Positions 14,274 to 15,701 of a DNA stretch of 15,701 nucleotides are shown one piece after another; position 1 is the first letter of the stretch; every line of letters starts with the position of its first letter. Position numbers and translations under genes: made by a program. The notes beneath the pieces are model-generated. The model was not told where the DNA came from and made no database searches. It saw nothing but the letters and a program-made list of their open reading frames with translations. Origin of the DNA: CBDDRG01 sp051306415 (lineage in GTDB: Bacteria; Pseudomonadota; Gammaproteobacteria; Pseudomonadales; Porticoccaceae); NCBI GenBank assembly GCA_051306415.1, contig JBPPNE010000225.1, forward strand, positions 1-15,701, given 5' to 3'.

Positions 14274-15500
14274 ATGACCGACTCAACACCGCTACTCAGT
14301 GGCATCAAGGTTCTTGAACTCGCCACCTACGTTTTTGGGCCCGGCTGTGGCGCCATCCTGGCCGACTTCGGCGCCGACGTGATCAAGGTCGAAACTCCCG
14401 GGCGTGGCGATCCGCTGCGCCACGCGCATAAATCGCCGCCGTTCATGCGCTACGATTTTGCGTACCCCTGGCAGCAGGACAACCGCAACAAGCGCAGCCT
14501 CGCGCTCGATTTGAAAACCGCCGAGGGTCGTGCAATCCTGCTCAAGCTAGTCAGGGGCGCCGATGTATTGATCACCAACTTCCCGCCCAATGTGCTGGAG
14601 CGGCTGAAAATACGCTTCGAAGATCTGGCGCCGGAAAACAGCCGGCTCGTTTACGGGCAAGTCACCGGGTATGGCGAGCAGGGCGATGATGTCAATACGC
14701 CCGGCTTCGACGGCAATGCCTATTGGGCGCGGACGGGCCTGATGGACGCGGTGCGCACCATGCATGGCGAACCGGCGATGCCGGCGCCCGCGATGGGCGA
14801 TCACCCCAGCGCAATGACACTCTATGCCGCCGTGATGACAGCACTCTACCAACGCGAGCGCACCGGTCTCGGCAGCAAAATCAGCACCAGCCTGATGGCG
14901 AACGGATTGTGGGCGGCATCCAGCGCCCTGGCCGGTCTGTTGGCGGGCACCAAGCCCTATCGGCGCCTGAACCCGGCTGCCCCCGGCAGTGCGCTGATCA
15001 ATTACTACCGTACCCTCGACGACCGCTGGGTTTCCCTAATCGTGCTCCAGGAGGACAAACACTGGACCAACTTCCTCAACGCGATCGAGCGCCCCGACCT
15101 CGCGGCGGACCCGCGTTTTGCCGAAACCGCGGCACGTTTCAAATATGCCAAGGAACTCGGCGCGATTCTGGCCGAGGTGTTTAAAACCCGTCCCTGCGCC
15201 GAATGGCGCCAACGCCTGCGCGACCAGAAAATAACCTTCAGTGTCGTGGCAACCATGGAGGAGGTCATCGACGATCCGCAAGCCCTGCAAAACGACATGT
15301 TCATCAAGGTCGAGGGCCACCATCATGGCCGCGGCCAAGCCGTCAACAGCCCCTTCTGGATCCAGGGTTCAGACAAGGTGCCGGCCCATCTCGGCTCGGA
15401 ACTGGGCGCCGACAGCGGGGCTATATTGCGCGAGCTGGGTTATGCGGAAGACCGCATCAACGAGTTGGCAGAACAGGGGGTTATCGAAATACACGGCTGA
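14274..15500 (+). CDS. Family III CoA-transferase (CaiB/BaiF)
   Basis: A 408-residue family III CoA-transferase. It moves CoA from one acyl-CoA thioester to another carboxylic acid through an aspartyl-CoA thioester intermediate. The N-terminus has the family signature: VLELATYVFGPGCGAILADFG (13-33), DVIKVETPGRGDP (35-47), and RNKRSLALDLK (71-81). The catalytic Asp is probably D146 in TPGFDGNAYWARTG (142-155). The length is normal for the family. ATG 14274 is chosen because AGGA lies 9 bases upstream and the family sequence begins soon after. An in-frame start at 14211 would add 21 unlike residues. GC-rich codon use matches the SDR-thiolase-DUF35 operon rather than the defence genes, so this gene is probably part of the same original catabolic cluster. 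Substrates are unknown, but CoA activation of a steroid- or fatty-acid-like carboxylate fits. Confidence 0.94.
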   Translation: MTDSTPLLSGIKVLELATYVFGPGCGAILADFGADVIKVETPGRGDPLRHAHKSPPFMRYDFAYPWQQDNRNKRSLALDLKTAEGRAILLKLVRGADVLITNFPPNVLERLKIRFEDLAPENSRLVYGQVTGYGEQGDDVNTPGFDGNAYWARTGLMDAVRTMHGEPAMPAPAMGDHPSAMTLYAAVMTALYQRERTGLGSKISTSLMANGLWAASSALAGLLAGTKPYRRLNPAAPGSALINYYRTLDDRWVSLIVLQEDKHWTNFLNAIERPDLAADPRFAETAARFKYAKELGAILAEVFKTRPCAEWRQRLRDQKITFSVVATMEEVIDDPQALQNDMFIKVEGHHHGRGQAVNSPFWIQGSDKVPAHLGSELGADSGAILRELGYAEDRINELAEQGVIEIHG

Positions 15501-15646
15501 GCCGCGTAGCTGGCATGACAACTGTACAATTCGAGCTGCACGATGGTCGGCACAATGCCGAGCGACTTGTCCGGCAATTCGTTGCCCAACTTCTTGCCCA
15601 GCGCGCTGTCGGTCAGCCATTCGACCCAGGCGGAGGTATCGACCAC
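15440..15646 (-). pseudogene. vapC: Truncated PIN-domain toxin (VapC-like), 5' fragment
   Basis: The first 40 codons read like the start of a VapC PIN ribonuclease: VDTSAWVEWLTDSALGKKLG, then IVPTIVQLEL (31-40). They include the first acidic metal ligand D3 and E39. Resemblance then stops at about 15527, and the frame runs on for 28 codons, mostly antisense to the CoA-transferase, ending at 15440. A complete PIN toxin is about 130 residues, so the C-terminal acidic ligands are lost and the protein should be inactive. The start is uncertain: GTG at 15646 is the nearest accepted one, but family alignment suggests the original start codon lay at 15650-15652 (now CTG). The fragment follows the antitoxin end by under 20 bases. 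Confidence 0.8.
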
Positions 15647-15663
15647 GCGCAGAGGCGCCGCCG

Positions 15664-15701
15664 TCAGTAGCGGTACTTACGGTCGCGGTAGTCGTCGTTG
15701 C
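15664..15701 (-). CDS. vapB: C-terminal end of a VapB-type antitoxin, partial at the window edge
   Basis: The last 11 codons and stop are visible (NDDYRDRKYRY, then TGA). The position directly before a VapC-like gene, the very short gap and the charged Tyr/Arg-rich tail fit an antitoxin. Most of the gene lies outside the window, so the call rests mainly on context. Confidence 0.5.
   Translation of the reverse strand, partial: NDDYRDRKYRY

Noticed and set aside
1..15701. CRISPR array, tRNA, rRNA, integrase or insertion sequence
   Set aside because: I found no spaced direct repeats, tRNA-like cloverleaf, or recombinase/transposase motifs on either strand.

Overview
The window looks like a stretch of chromosome from a high-GC gammaproteobacterium. 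The main clue is a DUF2058 (YaiL-like) protein at the left end, whose C-terminus closely resembles that of the E. coli protein. GC-rich third codon positions and a set of acyl-CoA genes suggest an environmental degrader of fatty acids or steroid-like compounds. No 16S, tRNA or other marker fixes the taxon further.

Layout. (1) 6-1235, minus strand: a short two-gene unit, a class I SAM O-methyltransferase followed by the DUF2058 protein. (2) 1236-1626: a divergent intergenic region with two sigma70-like promoter candidates. (3) 1627-4010, plus strand: a tight three-gene operon of an SDR oxidoreductase, a thiolase-fold protein without the classical thiolase cysteines, and a DUF35 Zn-ribbon/OB-fold partner. 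(4) 4011-4435: a spacer without a convincing gene. (5) 4436-13842: a six-gene DNA-modification and defence module, made of a C5-cytosine DNA methyltransferase, a Vsr mismatch endonuclease (minus strand, tail to tail with the methylase), a GHKL (MutL/MORC-like) ATPase, a Z1-domain superfamily II helicase-like ATPase, a PD-(D/E)XK protein of the DUF4420 type, and an AIPR protein. (6) 13843-14273: a spacer without a convincing gene. (7) 14274-15500: a family III (CaiB/BaiF) CoA-transferase. (8) 15440-15701, minus strand: the remains of a VapBC-type toxin-antitoxin pair, with the PIN toxin cut off after about 40 residues and the antitoxin running out of the window.

How it works together. The four genes from the ATPase to AIPR overlap end to start (by 4, 8 and 1 bases) and are probably translationally coupled. 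All visible catalytic motifs in the module are intact. The gene content matches the previously reported MutL-Z1-DUF-AIPR (mza-type) anti-phage systems, and MutL/MORC-like ATPases linked to restriction-modification loci were described earlier by comparative genomics. The methylase probably marks host DNA, Vsr repairs the T:G mismatches left when 5-methylcytosine deaminates, and the ATPase/helicase/nuclease/AIPR group probably senses or attacks unmodified foreign DNA. The module appears to sit inside what was an acyl-CoA catabolic cluster (SDR, thiolase-like, DUF35 // CoA-transferase), which suggests insertion into a metabolic locus. The mechanism of such systems is poorly known, so the roles given for individual components are inferences.
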